This document shows, piece by piece, positions 42,185 through 51,700 of a stretch of DNA of 64,000 bases (its first letter is position 1; the number at the start of each line of letters is the position of its first letter). The stretch comes from Tetramitus jugosus. Its lineage: Eukaryota; Heterolobosea; Eutetramitea; Acrasida; Vahlkampfiidae. A program made the position numbers and the translations under genes. The notes under the pieces were generated by a model, which worked only from the letters and a program-made list of their open reading frames with translations, was not told the DNA's origin and searched no databases. Location of the stretch: NCBI GenBank assembly GCA_937625935.1, contig OW569353.1:310001-374000 (forward strand), in the 5' to 3' direction.

Positions 42185-42258
42185 TGCGGCCAGTGGGACT
42201 CGAACCCACAATCTTCGACTCCGGAGGTCGACGAGTTAATCCTTTTCTCCATGGCCAC
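42185..42258 (-). tRNA. tRNA-Arg (anticodon CCG)
   Basis: The 74-nt sequence folds as a complete cloverleaf. The acceptor stem GTGGCCA pairs with TGGCCGC with one U-G pair, and the discriminator is A. The D stem is GAG/CTC with an 11-nt loop containing GG. The anticodon stem TCGAC/GTCGA closes the 7-nt loop CTCCGGA, giving anticodon CCG, which reads CGG (Arg). The variable loop has 5 nt. The T arm is GTGGG-TTCGAGT-CCCAC, which also holds the B box GGTTCGAGTCC. There is no intron and no encoded CCA. A T5 terminator follows. Confidence 0.93.
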
Positions 42259-43024
42259 TGTTGTATTCCGATTCAAAATAGACAAATGTATGTGTTAATC
42301 GGAGAAATTAGCAATATATGAAGCTTGAATGGTTCACTTCACAAGTCAAAGGCAAAAGCTTCACCCAAAGGATTGTGTTATAAAACATCTCGACGGATGT
42401 AAGATATGGACAAAAAAAGTATTCTGCATTGCCTTGGGAATTGTCCAGTTACCAGGATTTTACTCTCAAAGGACACAAAAAGGTTAAGCTCTACGTCAAT
42501 GCATAACTCGCAATATGTTGATATTTGGTTTGATAACCAGCAGTGGTGCAATGGAAAACGAACGGGAATGTTCAAGCTGTTCTATTGATAGTTAGTGAAC
42601 ATGTCCGATCAACACCGACAGCCAGCAGAAATATTGTGCTTGAAGTTAACCAACACACACAGAATTGAACTTCAGTTGTAGAATTAGGTCAAGAGCAAGC
42701 AAAGCAAAGAAAACGACAAAAACTTCATATGAAAAGCAATATTATAAGCAAAGCGAAAATAAAAGAATTAATTTATAAATTAACATAGTACTTTGTTTAT
42801 CTTGTCTTTTAATATATGACATTATAAATGAAAATTACATAGAAAAGAAATAAAAAATTTCATCTGATTAACAAATTTAATTATTAACTCTATATTTATT
42901 TTCATTAATTCTGTTTTCCAAAAAAATTGAAACTCACAGGTATGTGTTATCGAATTGTCTGTGAACTGGTTTTTACTACGTCCTGATGATTGTATCGCCC
43001 CCAACCTGGTATGCGCAAGGTTTA
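42259..43024. other. AT-rich intergenic region
   Basis: This 766-bp stretch lies between the tRNA and the 3' end of the MUL1-like gene. From about 42720 to 42920 it is strongly AT-rich, with many TAAATTAA-type words. A 60-codon open frame at 42406-42588 has no family features, and I do not call it. I see no snRNA or second tRNA, although a poorly conserved RNA gene could escape reading by eye. Confidence 0.35.
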
Positions 43025-44458
43025 TTAAATGAATCGGCCAACGAGAATGAGAGCCAACGTGCCAAGGGCTAACGCTCTATTCGTGTCAAACCACAGCTCT
43101 CTCTTGAGCTCTGAGGTGTACTCCTCTTCGGATTTGCCATTCACTAGCAATTTACTTCGAATCAGAGGTCGTTCGTTTGAAATGTTACCATGGTGAATCT
43201 CTTGGAACACATCAACACCACCAGAGCTAGGCTCCTCATTGAGCGACGATACAGAAGAAGGCATCACAAGATCTCCCACCACAAACACCTGGTCACCCAT
43301 GTTAATGAATGCCTCTGTGATTCGAATGGGGTGTCCAGCAGGAATAGGGCGAGTAGCTGAGCGTTGAATGACATGAGCTCTCACATTGTGCATCAAATCA
43401 TCCATGGTCCAATGCGATGGACAAGTAATCTTTCCATTCTGAACGAGCATCTCCAACAATTGACGCTTATTCTGAGGTGGAACATAGTCGAATTCGTTGC
43501 GAACAATTTTGGTATAAATGCTATTGCGATTCAATGCGCTGCTACTACTACTACTACTACTGCTGTTCATATCATTATGAGACGGTTCAGGGTACTCTAC
43601 ATAGCACTTGCGATCCACATCCAATTGAAACACGTTGCTCATATGTGGATGATAGTGATACTTTGATTTTTCATTCATGTCCGATGATGATGACACATGT
43701 CCAATCGATGATGAATAAGAAGAATACTGATGATGATTGTCATTCAATGATGATTGCACTTGGATGGCACACGTAGGTCTCATAATCACCCACTGAGATC
43801 TCATTTGATACTTGTTTGAATCGCTGTCATTGTCAATAGTCGTCGTAGTAGTAGTATTGCTGGCAGATGATGATAAAAATTCATGACTCTGCTTCTTGTG
43901 ATGATTGCTATCCATTGTGTGAATGACTTCTTCCAATTCAAACACCATTCCCATAATACCATTGTCTACATCATCATCACTCATACTCATACCACTCATG
44001 TATGATGACGATGACGATGGATCACTACTATGACTCTTATTGTTGTTATCATTGTTGTTACTTGTGGTATGGTGATGATCATTCTGATGGAAAGACAAGA
44101 GGTTGCGATGAGCGTACATGGAATGAAATTGAACATCACTCTTCAATTCGTTGCCTCTATTGTATTGTTGAATCATGGATTCATCATCATGACCATACAC
44201 TCCTACGGTTTGATTCATTCGACCAATGATACCCGTACCTCTCACCAGAGTGCTCTCCTTCTCATTGCCATTGGGATTATGATGATGATTCTGTTCATTA
44301 TTATTATGATGATGAGCAAGAGTGGATGACTTGTGAATCAGAGTCAATTGTTTGCCATTGTCTGACAGGAATCGATATCCAGTGTATACACTACCCAGAC
44401 TCACTGCTCCAATGATTGCTTGTTTCACGTATCGATTGTGTCGACTCAGTCTATTCAT
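43025..44458 (-). CDS. MUL1/GIDE-like membrane protein without RING
   Basis: MUL1 (MAPL, plant SP1) is an E3 ligase of the mitochondrial or plastid outer membrane with two helices around a GIDE/BAM domain. The ATG at 44458 (MNRLSRHNRYVKQ) is chosen; the frame is open for ten codons further to a GTG. The product is 477 residues. A membrane helix lies at about 12-28 (AIIGAVSLGSVYTGYRFL) and another at the very end (LALGTLALILVGRFI). Between them are His/Asn/Ser/Thr-rich inserts. The GIDE-like part is best seen near the C-terminus: ITEAFINMGDQVFVVGDLVM, then RPLIRSKLLVNGKSEEEY. No Cys/His cluster follows the second helix, so the RING is absent. The relation to MUL1 rests on the C-terminal pattern and topology and is moderate. 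Confidence 0.55.
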   Translation of the reverse strand: MNRLSRHNRYVKQAIIGAVSLGSVYTGYRFLSDNGKQLTLIHKSSTLAHHHNNNEQNHHHNPNGNEKESTLVRGTGIIGRMNQTVGVYGHDDESMIQQYNRGNELKSDVQFHSMYAHRNLLSFHQNDHHHTTSNNNDNNNKSHSSDPSSSSSYMSGMSMSDDDVDNGIMGMVFELEEVIHTMDSNHHKKQSHEFLSSSASNTTTTTTIDNDSDSNKYQMRSQWVIMRPTCAIQVQSSLNDNHHQYSSYSSSIGHVSSSSDMNEKSKYHYHPHMSNVFQLDVDRKCYVEYPEPSHNDMNSSSSSSSSSALNRNSIYTKIVRNEFDYVPPQNKRQLLEMLVQNGKITCPSHWTMDDLMHNVRAHVIQRSATRPIPAGHPIRITEAFINMGDQVFVVGDLVMPSSVSSLNEEPSSGGVDVFQEIHHGNISNERPLIRSKLLVNGKSEEEYTSELKRELWFDTNRALALGTLALILVGRFI

Positions 44459-44554
44459 GTTGTTTTGTTTTTTGTTCAACAACAACACAAATGAACGTGT
44501 TTTGTTTGGTGTGGGGGGAAATGATGGAAGAAAGAAACAAGGAAAGCTTTACTC

Positions 44555-46483
44555 TCAATCTTCGTTGGCCAGTCCAAATTCATCCAATTGAACATGGCAA
44601 TTGAGACAGAATTGTTGCACTTGTTCATAATCAATCATGTCACTCAATGTAAAGATCATTTTATCGAGATGGACATGACTGAGCAGGAGAAATGTGGTGG
44701 ATCGACCACCACCACCACCACCACTACCACTCACATGATCCTGAGTAGCGGTAGCAGCACTAAATGCTTGACTAGTACTACCAATGCCACCAGTACTACT
44801 ACTGCTACCATCTTTGACAACTAAATACTGTCTCATGATTAAATCTCTGATGCAAGAGTTGATATCATCTTGCAACTCGTATCGTATCATGATGGCATTG
44901 AATTCATTGGGTATCATCATCAAATGATTCACAATGGCCAATAGACGAGTAATGTCAAACTCACGCTTCTTGTGTGATGTAGCTCTCTGATAATCACTAC
45001 TCGTTGTCTTGTTTGTTAGTTTTCGCCTCTTGTTGCTCCTCCTTTTACCACCACCACCAGCAGTATTGGATGAATGCTTACTAAACATGTTGTAATCCTT
45101 TTTTGCATCACTGTTGGATGCCAAATAGGCTGCAATTAACAAGTATTGATGAGTCAATGACAATCCATTCCACAACACATTGTTCATCATGTGATGATGA
45201 TTGGATTTCATCATTGTCGTCACTAGATTGGTGTTTCGAACACTCTTATTTGTTGTATTCGTTGTATTCGTTGTATTTGTTGCTGCAGTGGTATTCGTAT
45301 TTGAATCAATCTTGTTGCTATTGGTAGAAGAAGAGTCCTGACTATTATTGTTGAATGAGTTGTTACAATGTTTGAATAACAATTGTTTGACTGATGGCTC
45401 AATCATTATCCATGCATTGATTAATACTTGTCTCGGTACAGCAGCAGTAGTAGTGGTAGTGGTAGTTGTTGTTTTTGTATTTTTTTTCCCAGTTTCTTGT
45501 AATTGTATTTGTGCTTGTTCAATGGCATTCATGAATAATGAATGTAATTCAAACATTCCAGATACAATCAATGTCAATGACTTGATGTGATGATATACAG
45601 TACTCATGTACATTCGAATAAATAATGGATGATGAATGACTCTTGTTGTTGTTGTTGTATCTTTTGATGTGTCTGTTGTTGTTTCTGTTGTTGTTGAATC
45701 TGTTTCTGTTGCATCTGTTGTTGTTGTTGTATCTGTTGTTGTTGGTGAACAGTATTGACAAAGGAGATATTGTTCAATGTTGTGTCGAGAGAGAATAGGG
45801 AAATGAATCTGTTTGCATGTATTGTGTTGCAATACAGTCATGTGAGACATGGTTTGATGATATTGACCATGGAGTCTATTGTTGTATGGATGATGAGACA
45901 GGGTGCAGAATGAGAACAGAGAACATGATGTGTTGTGAATGGTTTGAAACAAGTTGCTCAATACCGAGTGATCCACATGACTGTCAATGGCATCAAATGA
46001 AGAAACAACAAACAGAATGGGTACTTGTAGTGCAGTGTATTGCTGTACAATGTCTAGTGCAATTTGATGAATGCCTCTCATGTGCTTTGGTTTCTGGTAC
46101 TGGTGGCCTACAACAGCAACACTCTCTCGATCATATTCCATTTGATGATGATGATCATTGTACAATTGTTGTATGGATTGAACAATGACTTGAAGTATTT
46201 GTTGTTGAATGGTACTATTGGAATCAGAGTGCTCTAGACAATTGAATTCAATCATGTGAATCCCATTGGTATGCAATTGAATATTGGTGTATTGGTTGTA
46301 ATTGTTGTTGGATAGTGACCGATTTGTGAATGCATGCTTCATCACGGACAGCATCACTGACATGTCATGCGCAGCAGTGTACAAGTGCATGTGATGATGA
46401 AGAAATTGATTGAGTGTTGGGTGATAGCACGATCGAATCTGAGACAATGGCTCACTAAACAATTGACACTCGTGCTTGTTCAT
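44555..46483 (-). CDS. ORC5: ORC5-like origin recognition complex subunit
   Basis: ORC5 is a subunit of the complex that marks replication origins. The 642-residue single-exon protein is recognised mainly from its C-terminal part: QYLLIAAYLASNSDAKKDYN (about 455-475), a basic linker, then FDITRLLAIVNHLM. This matches the ORC5 order in which the AAYLAS segment precedes a basic linker and a LLAI helix. The N-terminal half has an AAA+-like rhythm, with VPILFVVSSFDAID in the Walker B position and SNLFQTIHN in the following helix. Where ORC5 has its Walker A loop this protein has LYTAAHDMSVMLSVM, which lacks GK[ST]. Thr- and Asn-rich inserts (about 245-280 and 330-410) lengthen it beyond the usual 430-480 residues. 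It is divergent from SRP9 with 144 bp between starts. Confidence 0.6.
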   Translation of the reverse strand: MNKHECQLFSEPLSQIRSCYHPTLNQFLHHHMHLYTAAHDMSVMLSVMKHAFTNRSLSNNNYNQYTNIQLHTNGIHMIEFNCLEHSDSNSTIQQQILQVIVQSIQQLYNDHHHQMEYDRESVAVVGHQYQKPKHMRGIHQIALDIVQQYTALQVPILFVVSSFDAIDSHVDHSVLSNLFQTIHNTSCSLFSFCTLSHHPYNNRLHGQYHQTMSHMTVLQHNTCKQIHFPILSRHNIEQYLLCQYCSPTTTDTTTTTDATETDSTTTETTTDTSKDTTTTTRVIHHPLFIRMYMSTVYHHIKSLTLIVSGMFELHSLFMNAIEQAQIQLQETGKKNTKTTTTTTTTTAAVPRQVLINAWIMIEPSVKQLLFKHCNNSFNNNSQDSSSTNSNKIDSNTNTTAATNTTNTTNTTNKSVRNTNLVTTMMKSNHHHMMNNVLWNGLSLTHQYLLIAAYLASNSDAKKDYNMFSKHSSNTAGGGGKRRSNKRRKLTNKTTSSDYQRATSHKKREFDITRLLAIVNHLMMIPNEFNAIMIRYELQDDINSCIRDLIMRQYLVVKDGSSSSTGGIGSTSQAFSAATATQDHVSGSGGGGGGRSTTFLLLSHVHLDKMIFTLSDMIDYEQVQQFCLNCHVQLDEFGLANED

Positions 46484-46627
46484 GATTTGTTTCTTTGGGA
46501 CGTGTTCCCGTTTTCTTCTTGCTTCCTCATGAAGAAGAATTGGCGCGAATCATCAATTCTCCTCTCGTCACAAACAAACAAGCACAATCAAAAAACCTCT
46601 GAGGTGTATACAAAAAAGATCATTGCC

Positions 46628-47105
46628 ATGTCAGCTGACAATCAAATCACAACAACAACAACAACATCCAAGAATGTCATCAAGTGTCAGACCATTTCTG
46701 AATTTTCTGATCTGACCGAACAATTATTCAAGACTGATCCAAACAATGTAAGTTCATGAACAACATCCATCATCGAGAGATGGATACACTGCTGCATTTT
46801 TTTTCTTTTCAACATAATGAACAATCACTGACAATCACTCGAAACAGACAAGATACACATTCAAGTACAATCATACAAAGGGACGATTTGAATTGAAGAC
46901 TACAAACAACGTCAAACTCTACAAATTCAAATCGGATCAATTGCTCGATGTTTCCAAATTGGAGAAAGTGAACCAAATTGTATTGAAATCATGTACCAGT
47001 AGCACAGCCACCACCACAACACCAGCAGCAGCAACAACGACTGCAAGCAAGTCACAGCCACAACAACAACAACAACAAGCCAGCAAGAAGAAGAATAAAA
47101 AGTAA
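46628..47105 (+). CDS. SRP9: Signal recognition particle subunit SRP9
   Basis: SRP9 binds the Alu domain of SRP RNA with SRP14 and causes translational arrest during targeting to the ER. Two exons, 46628-46747 and 46848-47105, join in phase 0 across a 100-nt intron (GTAAGT donor, CTGAC branch-like site, CAG acceptor) to give 125 residues. The core SEFSDLTEQLFKTDPNNTRY spans the splice site and continues into FKYNHTKGRFELKTTNN, LYKFKSDQLLDVSKLEKVN, the family's complete alpha-beta-beta-beta-alpha pattern. The N-terminal 15 residues are Thr-rich, and the C-terminus is an Ala/Thr/Gln stretch ending in Lys-rich KKKNKK. An AATAAA lies inside the last codons. Confidence 0.88.
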
Positions 47106-47319
47106 GAATTTTTCGACTAGTCTTTCCATTGAAACTGCTCTTCTTCCACCTGTTTGTCGGTGATTCTCTCCATCGTGTACAATACAATACCAAATGATTT
47201 TCCGCGCATCTTTTTCTTTTTCTTGAAAGAGAGGCAAAACAAAAAAACAACAAGCAATCATACATACGATCTCAGTTGTTTCTCGATATACCTCTCTCTC
47301 TATTCATTTATTCATCTCA

Positions 47320-48624
47320 ATGGCATCATCACCTATTCAACCACTCTTGAAAGCACTCACAAGATTTACTCTTGGTTCTGCAGGCATCATTGGATTGACA
47401 TCATTTGGTCATCTTGTGAGATGTGACATGCACGAGAGAGAAGAGAATGAAAGGACTAATCATCACACAATCAATGTCATTGGAGATAGGCTCATGAATT
47501 ACAAATTGGAGCACTTTGAAGGAAAAGTCAATTATCAACCACCATCACCATCAACACAATCTCAACAATCTCAACAATCTCAACAACAACAATTACAGGG
47601 AAAGTACCTAGTTGTCTACATTAATGAACTAGGCAATGCTAGACCAGTGATACCAATGCCATTCCAATTATCAAGCTTTTCCAAATGGCTCAAACAACAA
47701 CAACAACAACAAGAAGAAGATGCATCCACCCATGTCTTCAACTCCACAATCAACAACAAGCATGAAATGAATGATCCATTGATTCACATTATGGAATATG
47801 ATCGATTGGGAGCAGGGTTCAGCAATGAGACAGACACACCAAGACACGCACTCAACTCTGCTTATGAATTGTATTCCTTGTTGCAGAATTTGGATCGCAA
47901 CAATATCAATAACAGAAGCATCAATAATAACAATAACAATACCAACAATAACCATAATAACAACAACAATAATACCAACAATAGTAATAGTAGTAATAGT
48001 AGCAGCAATGAAAAGATTATATTGGTGACAGAGGGTTATGGATCATTGATTGGTCGATTGTTCACTGCTCAATTCCCCAATGACATTGCAGGTATTGTGT
48101 GCATTGATCCCCTTGTTGAAAAATCATTGGAAGATGATCAGTTTAGGAAACAAATTTCAAAGCAGGTGCAACAGGCACAAATGATGAAAATGATGAGCAC
48201 TTATGGATTGATTGAATGGTTGAACTTGTTGCAATCCTCTCATCTCTCTCATCGGTTCAATGATTGGAACACTTTTATCGAAGAGAGAAAGCACTTGATT
48301 CGATCATGCAGACAGGTTCATGAAGCCAGAGAAGCATCTGCATCATCAACCAACAACAATAACAGCATTCCCATCATTTTCCTCAATCAAAAGGAAGAAT
48401 CACGTGCTCTGGAGAACAACAAGTCGGCCCAAGTAGCAACCATGGATGAGAGCGCACAGAAAGCATCACGATACATGCAATTCCTTGTTGATCGAAATGG
48501 TCATCCGTTGAGTCAGTACAAGGAAATTGACTTGGACGATCCATTGCAGAGACAGAAGGAAGTGTGCAATGCAGTGAATCAGTTTATTCTCAACGATTTG
48601 AAGGGTATGGTCAAAGAACAGTAA
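47320..48624 (+). CDS. Alpha/beta-hydrolase-fold protein, probably inactive
   Basis: The 434-residue single-exon protein has the layout of an alpha/beta hydrolase: a first strand YLVVYINELGNA, the MEYDRLGAGFSNE segment typical of the YDRxGxGxS motif, and a helix-strand unit ending in IILVTEGYGSLIGRLFTAQFP and then IAGIVCIDPLV. In active members the elbow reads GHSxGG. Here the position of the nucleophilic Ser is occupied by Gly (codon 48034-48036, EGYGS), so classical catalysis is unlikely. Gln-, Asn- and Ser-rich inserts interrupt the fold at about 75-90, 122-130 and 192-230. An N-terminal hydrophobic segment (about 10-28, with FTLGSAGIIGLTSFGHLV) may anchor or target it. Substrate and role are unknown. 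Confidence 0.7.
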   Translation: MASSPIQPLLKALTRFTLGSAGIIGLTSFGHLVRCDMHEREENERTNHHTINVIGDRLMNYKLEHFEGKVNYQPPSPSTQSQQSQQSQQQQLQGKYLVVYINELGNARPVIPMPFQLSSFSKWLKQQQQQQEEDASTHVFNSTINNKHEMNDPLIHIMEYDRLGAGFSNETDTPRHALNSAYELYSLLQNLDRNNINNRSINNNNNNTNNNHNNNNNNTNNSNSSNSSSNEKIILVTEGYGSLIGRLFTAQFPNDIAGIVCIDPLVEKSLEDDQFRKQISKQVQQAQMMKMMSTYGLIEWLNLLQSSHLSHRFNDWNTFIEERKHLIRSCRQVHEAREASASSTNNNNSIPIIFLNQKEESRALENNKSAQVATMDESAQKASRYMQFLVDRNGHPLSQYKEIDLDDPLQRQKEVCNAVNQFILNDLKGMVKEQ

Positions 48625-48750
48625 TGAACAACAACAATGGAAATAAAATGGTTGGTCTCACTTGAACAAATAACTCTTCAAACATGTCTACAATCGTTGT
48701 TTATCATAACAAGGTTTAAGATGTGATGAATGATTTCACTATTATAATTG

Positions 48751-51700
48751 TTATTCATTGTTGGTACATCGATTCTTCCATGCTAGACACGAGGTCTGCA
48801 ACTTGCCAATCATCGCTTTCAAAACTTGAGGATCATTGGGCAAATCACTCTCATCCCACAATAGAGGATCAAACTCTCCAGTCTCAACAACATCCATTGG
48901 CTGAATCATTGTTGTGGGCGAAGGAGATGAGTCTAGGTCTGTTGGAGCAGTCGTAGTGCTAGCAGTTTCAAACTGGTGATCCATACTTGTTTTGTTCGAT
49001 GGTCGATTGTCAATATTCAAATCAAACAGCTCATCAACCCGGTCACTCGTTGTATAAGTAGTACTTTCGCCAAGACGAACACGATCACACAAGTACTTGT
49101 ACACGAGTGTGTCACCTTGGATGTACCGATAGGATTGTGGAGCTGGAATACAGTACAGAGGGTTTAGAGAATTGTCTAGCCATTGTTGAGAACCTCCAAT
49201 GTCTTCTGAGGAAATATCAATTGAATAATCTGTCGATAGATCATCTCCACTGTCACTTGCTGTATCACTCAACAATGCGGCTCGTTTGATTTGGTTTTGT
49301 ACATAGCGGAAATAGGGATCATCTCCCAGAATGGTAGACTTGCTTCTCACTTGAACACGCTTCTTGGATATCATGTGACTTGGCCTCATACTGTATGAGT
49401 AATTGTTAGTTTTTGGAGAGGAGGACAAAGGAACAACCAGTGGAGGAGATGATGAGCCATTGGAACCCAATGACTGTTGAAGCATGGACTGCTCCACTTG
49501 ATTCAAGTGATAGTAAGAAGTATTCGTTGCGCCACTGTTGTTACCCATCTGTCTGGGAGAGTATTGAGCAGCAGCGGATGGAGTAGGTGATGAGGAGGTA
49601 TTGCTTGATGATCGATCAGTTGAGAGACCAGAGGCAGCCAGGGAAGGAAGTGGAGGCAGAGTGGCCTTATAGCCTGCTACTTGTGGTAGATTGACACCGG
49701 ATGAGTCAATCAGTGTCTGTGTCTTGTTCGATACCTTGTGCAGTTTGAGGCTGAGATCCAATGCTTGATGATCCAAGGTTAACTGTGGCAGTACAGGTGT
49801 TTGTTGTTGTTCTTGACTCTGTTGCAGTTGTTGTTGCTGCATTAACATCCTTGCCTTGTTCTTCTTGCTGCTGGCAATAGTGGTGTGCATGGCACTCGTG
49901 AGATCACACTCTGGTTCTCTATTGAACACTTGAATGAAAGCTTCGATATCTTCGTTCAACACCTTGTACAGAATTGCCTTATCCAACTCGGCTAGTGCAC
50001 CCTTGGCCTTGCTACTCCTATTGTTCAATTGATTATATTGTGTCTCCACTTCTTTCAACTGATTACCAAACTGTTTCAGCGATTCCATTTCTAATTTAAT
50101 CTGTCTCTCCACTTTGGCCACTTGTTCCTTGGCATTCTTCATTGCAAACTCCTTGACTTGGATATGATGCTTCAATGTTGATTGCTCAGACTCGATACGC
50201 ACAATTCTCTTCTGAAGGGCATTGAATCTATTGTACAATCGAACACGTTTCAGCTCTAATCCATCAACAGAGCTGGCGGCTTTGGACACTGTTGGTGGTG
50301 CTGTTGATGACGATGAAGCCTTGTCACCACCACTCAACTCTGCTTCAGCAGTCGACTCGATGGTAGCAACACTGGCAGTAATCTCACCAGGAGAAGCACT
50401 GCTACTACTCTCAACTTCACCACTGTTGTTGGCAGCCGATGGTGATGTTGTTGACTGATTGTCATTGAGCAATTCAGCGAATGATTGATCGTCCACTATA
50501 TCAGCACTCAATTTAGCATTGGCCAACTTCCATGATAGCTTTCGTTTCAAGTCCACAATCTGTTCCTCCAGTGACTCAAACAGTTCCATGCACTGGAACG
50601 CACTCTCTGTTGTGAAAGTGAATGTCAGAACAGAGTTCTCGAACCATGTTTCCAATTGGAATGACTTGACTTCGATGGCATCAGACAAGGACTGATGAAG
50701 GGAATTGATTGCACTGTTCGGTGTTTCACAATCATATTGTGTGGCACTACTGGTATCACTTGTTGAGTTATGTTCAGCATCGGCACCGTTGCCATTATTG
50801 ATGGTTGCACTTGCCGTAGTAGAAGAGTTGGTGGTGGTAGTTGCTGTGTCGACAGAGGATGACGATTGAGCAAAATTGACCGGCAATGAATGATTCATCT
50901 GCTTCACTCTACTAAATGCCAGGAAGATGACTTGAATGTTGGAGTGCTGGTGATGCACAAGAGCATTCTTTCTCTTTCTCATGAGCTGTTGTTGTTGTGC
51001 AGCAGAGGAGGCCACAACAACAGGAGCACTCGGGACAACAATCAAAATATCATTGCACAGATAGCAGGCACTCACATGATTCAAGTCTCTTCTGCGACAT
51101 GAAACAATGACTTGTTGCATCTGTTTCATGTACACTCTACCAGGCTGTACCAACTGAGAATAGTGATGATGATTCTGGAGCAAGTTTTGCTGCAATCGAA
51201 CATAGAACACCTGATTCTCATAATGTCTCTTCTTTTCATTGATGAACGATGCTTGTTCATTAATCTTGTTCAATGCCTTTGCAATCGATGCATAATCAAC
51301 GTGGTCCTCCTCTGTTCTCTTCAACAAATCTCTAAACAACAACTCATATCTCGGAATTCTCTGAACAACAGTAATGAGAATCGAACTGAGTTCCTTTTGT
51401 ATTCTGTCTGATGTCACTTCCAAGAATCGAGCAAATTTAACACTTCTCTGATTCAAGTCTTCAATCTTTTGATTGGATGCATCAAAATCGTTCACAAAAG
51501 TGGCATAAATCTTGAAGAATGGACTGTACTTTACAAATATTTGACCCACGTTGCAATACATCCAACAAATCTCTTCTTCAATCATTGATTTTCGATAGTA
51601 CTTGTTACTAGTGTTCATGTTTGACTTTTGTGGAGTCGAGTCGGATGATGATACTGATGATGATGATGATGGTGGTGATGGTGATGGTGATGGTGGATGG

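Noticed and set aside
42010-42285. 91-codon minus-strand frame covering the tRNA
   Set aside because: The tRNA-Arg cloverleaf with B box and Pol III terminator explains this segment.
42406-42588. 60-codon open frame in the AT-rich intergenic region
   Set aside because: It has no recognisable motif, no codon bias like its neighbours and no supporting context. It is kept out as probably accidental.
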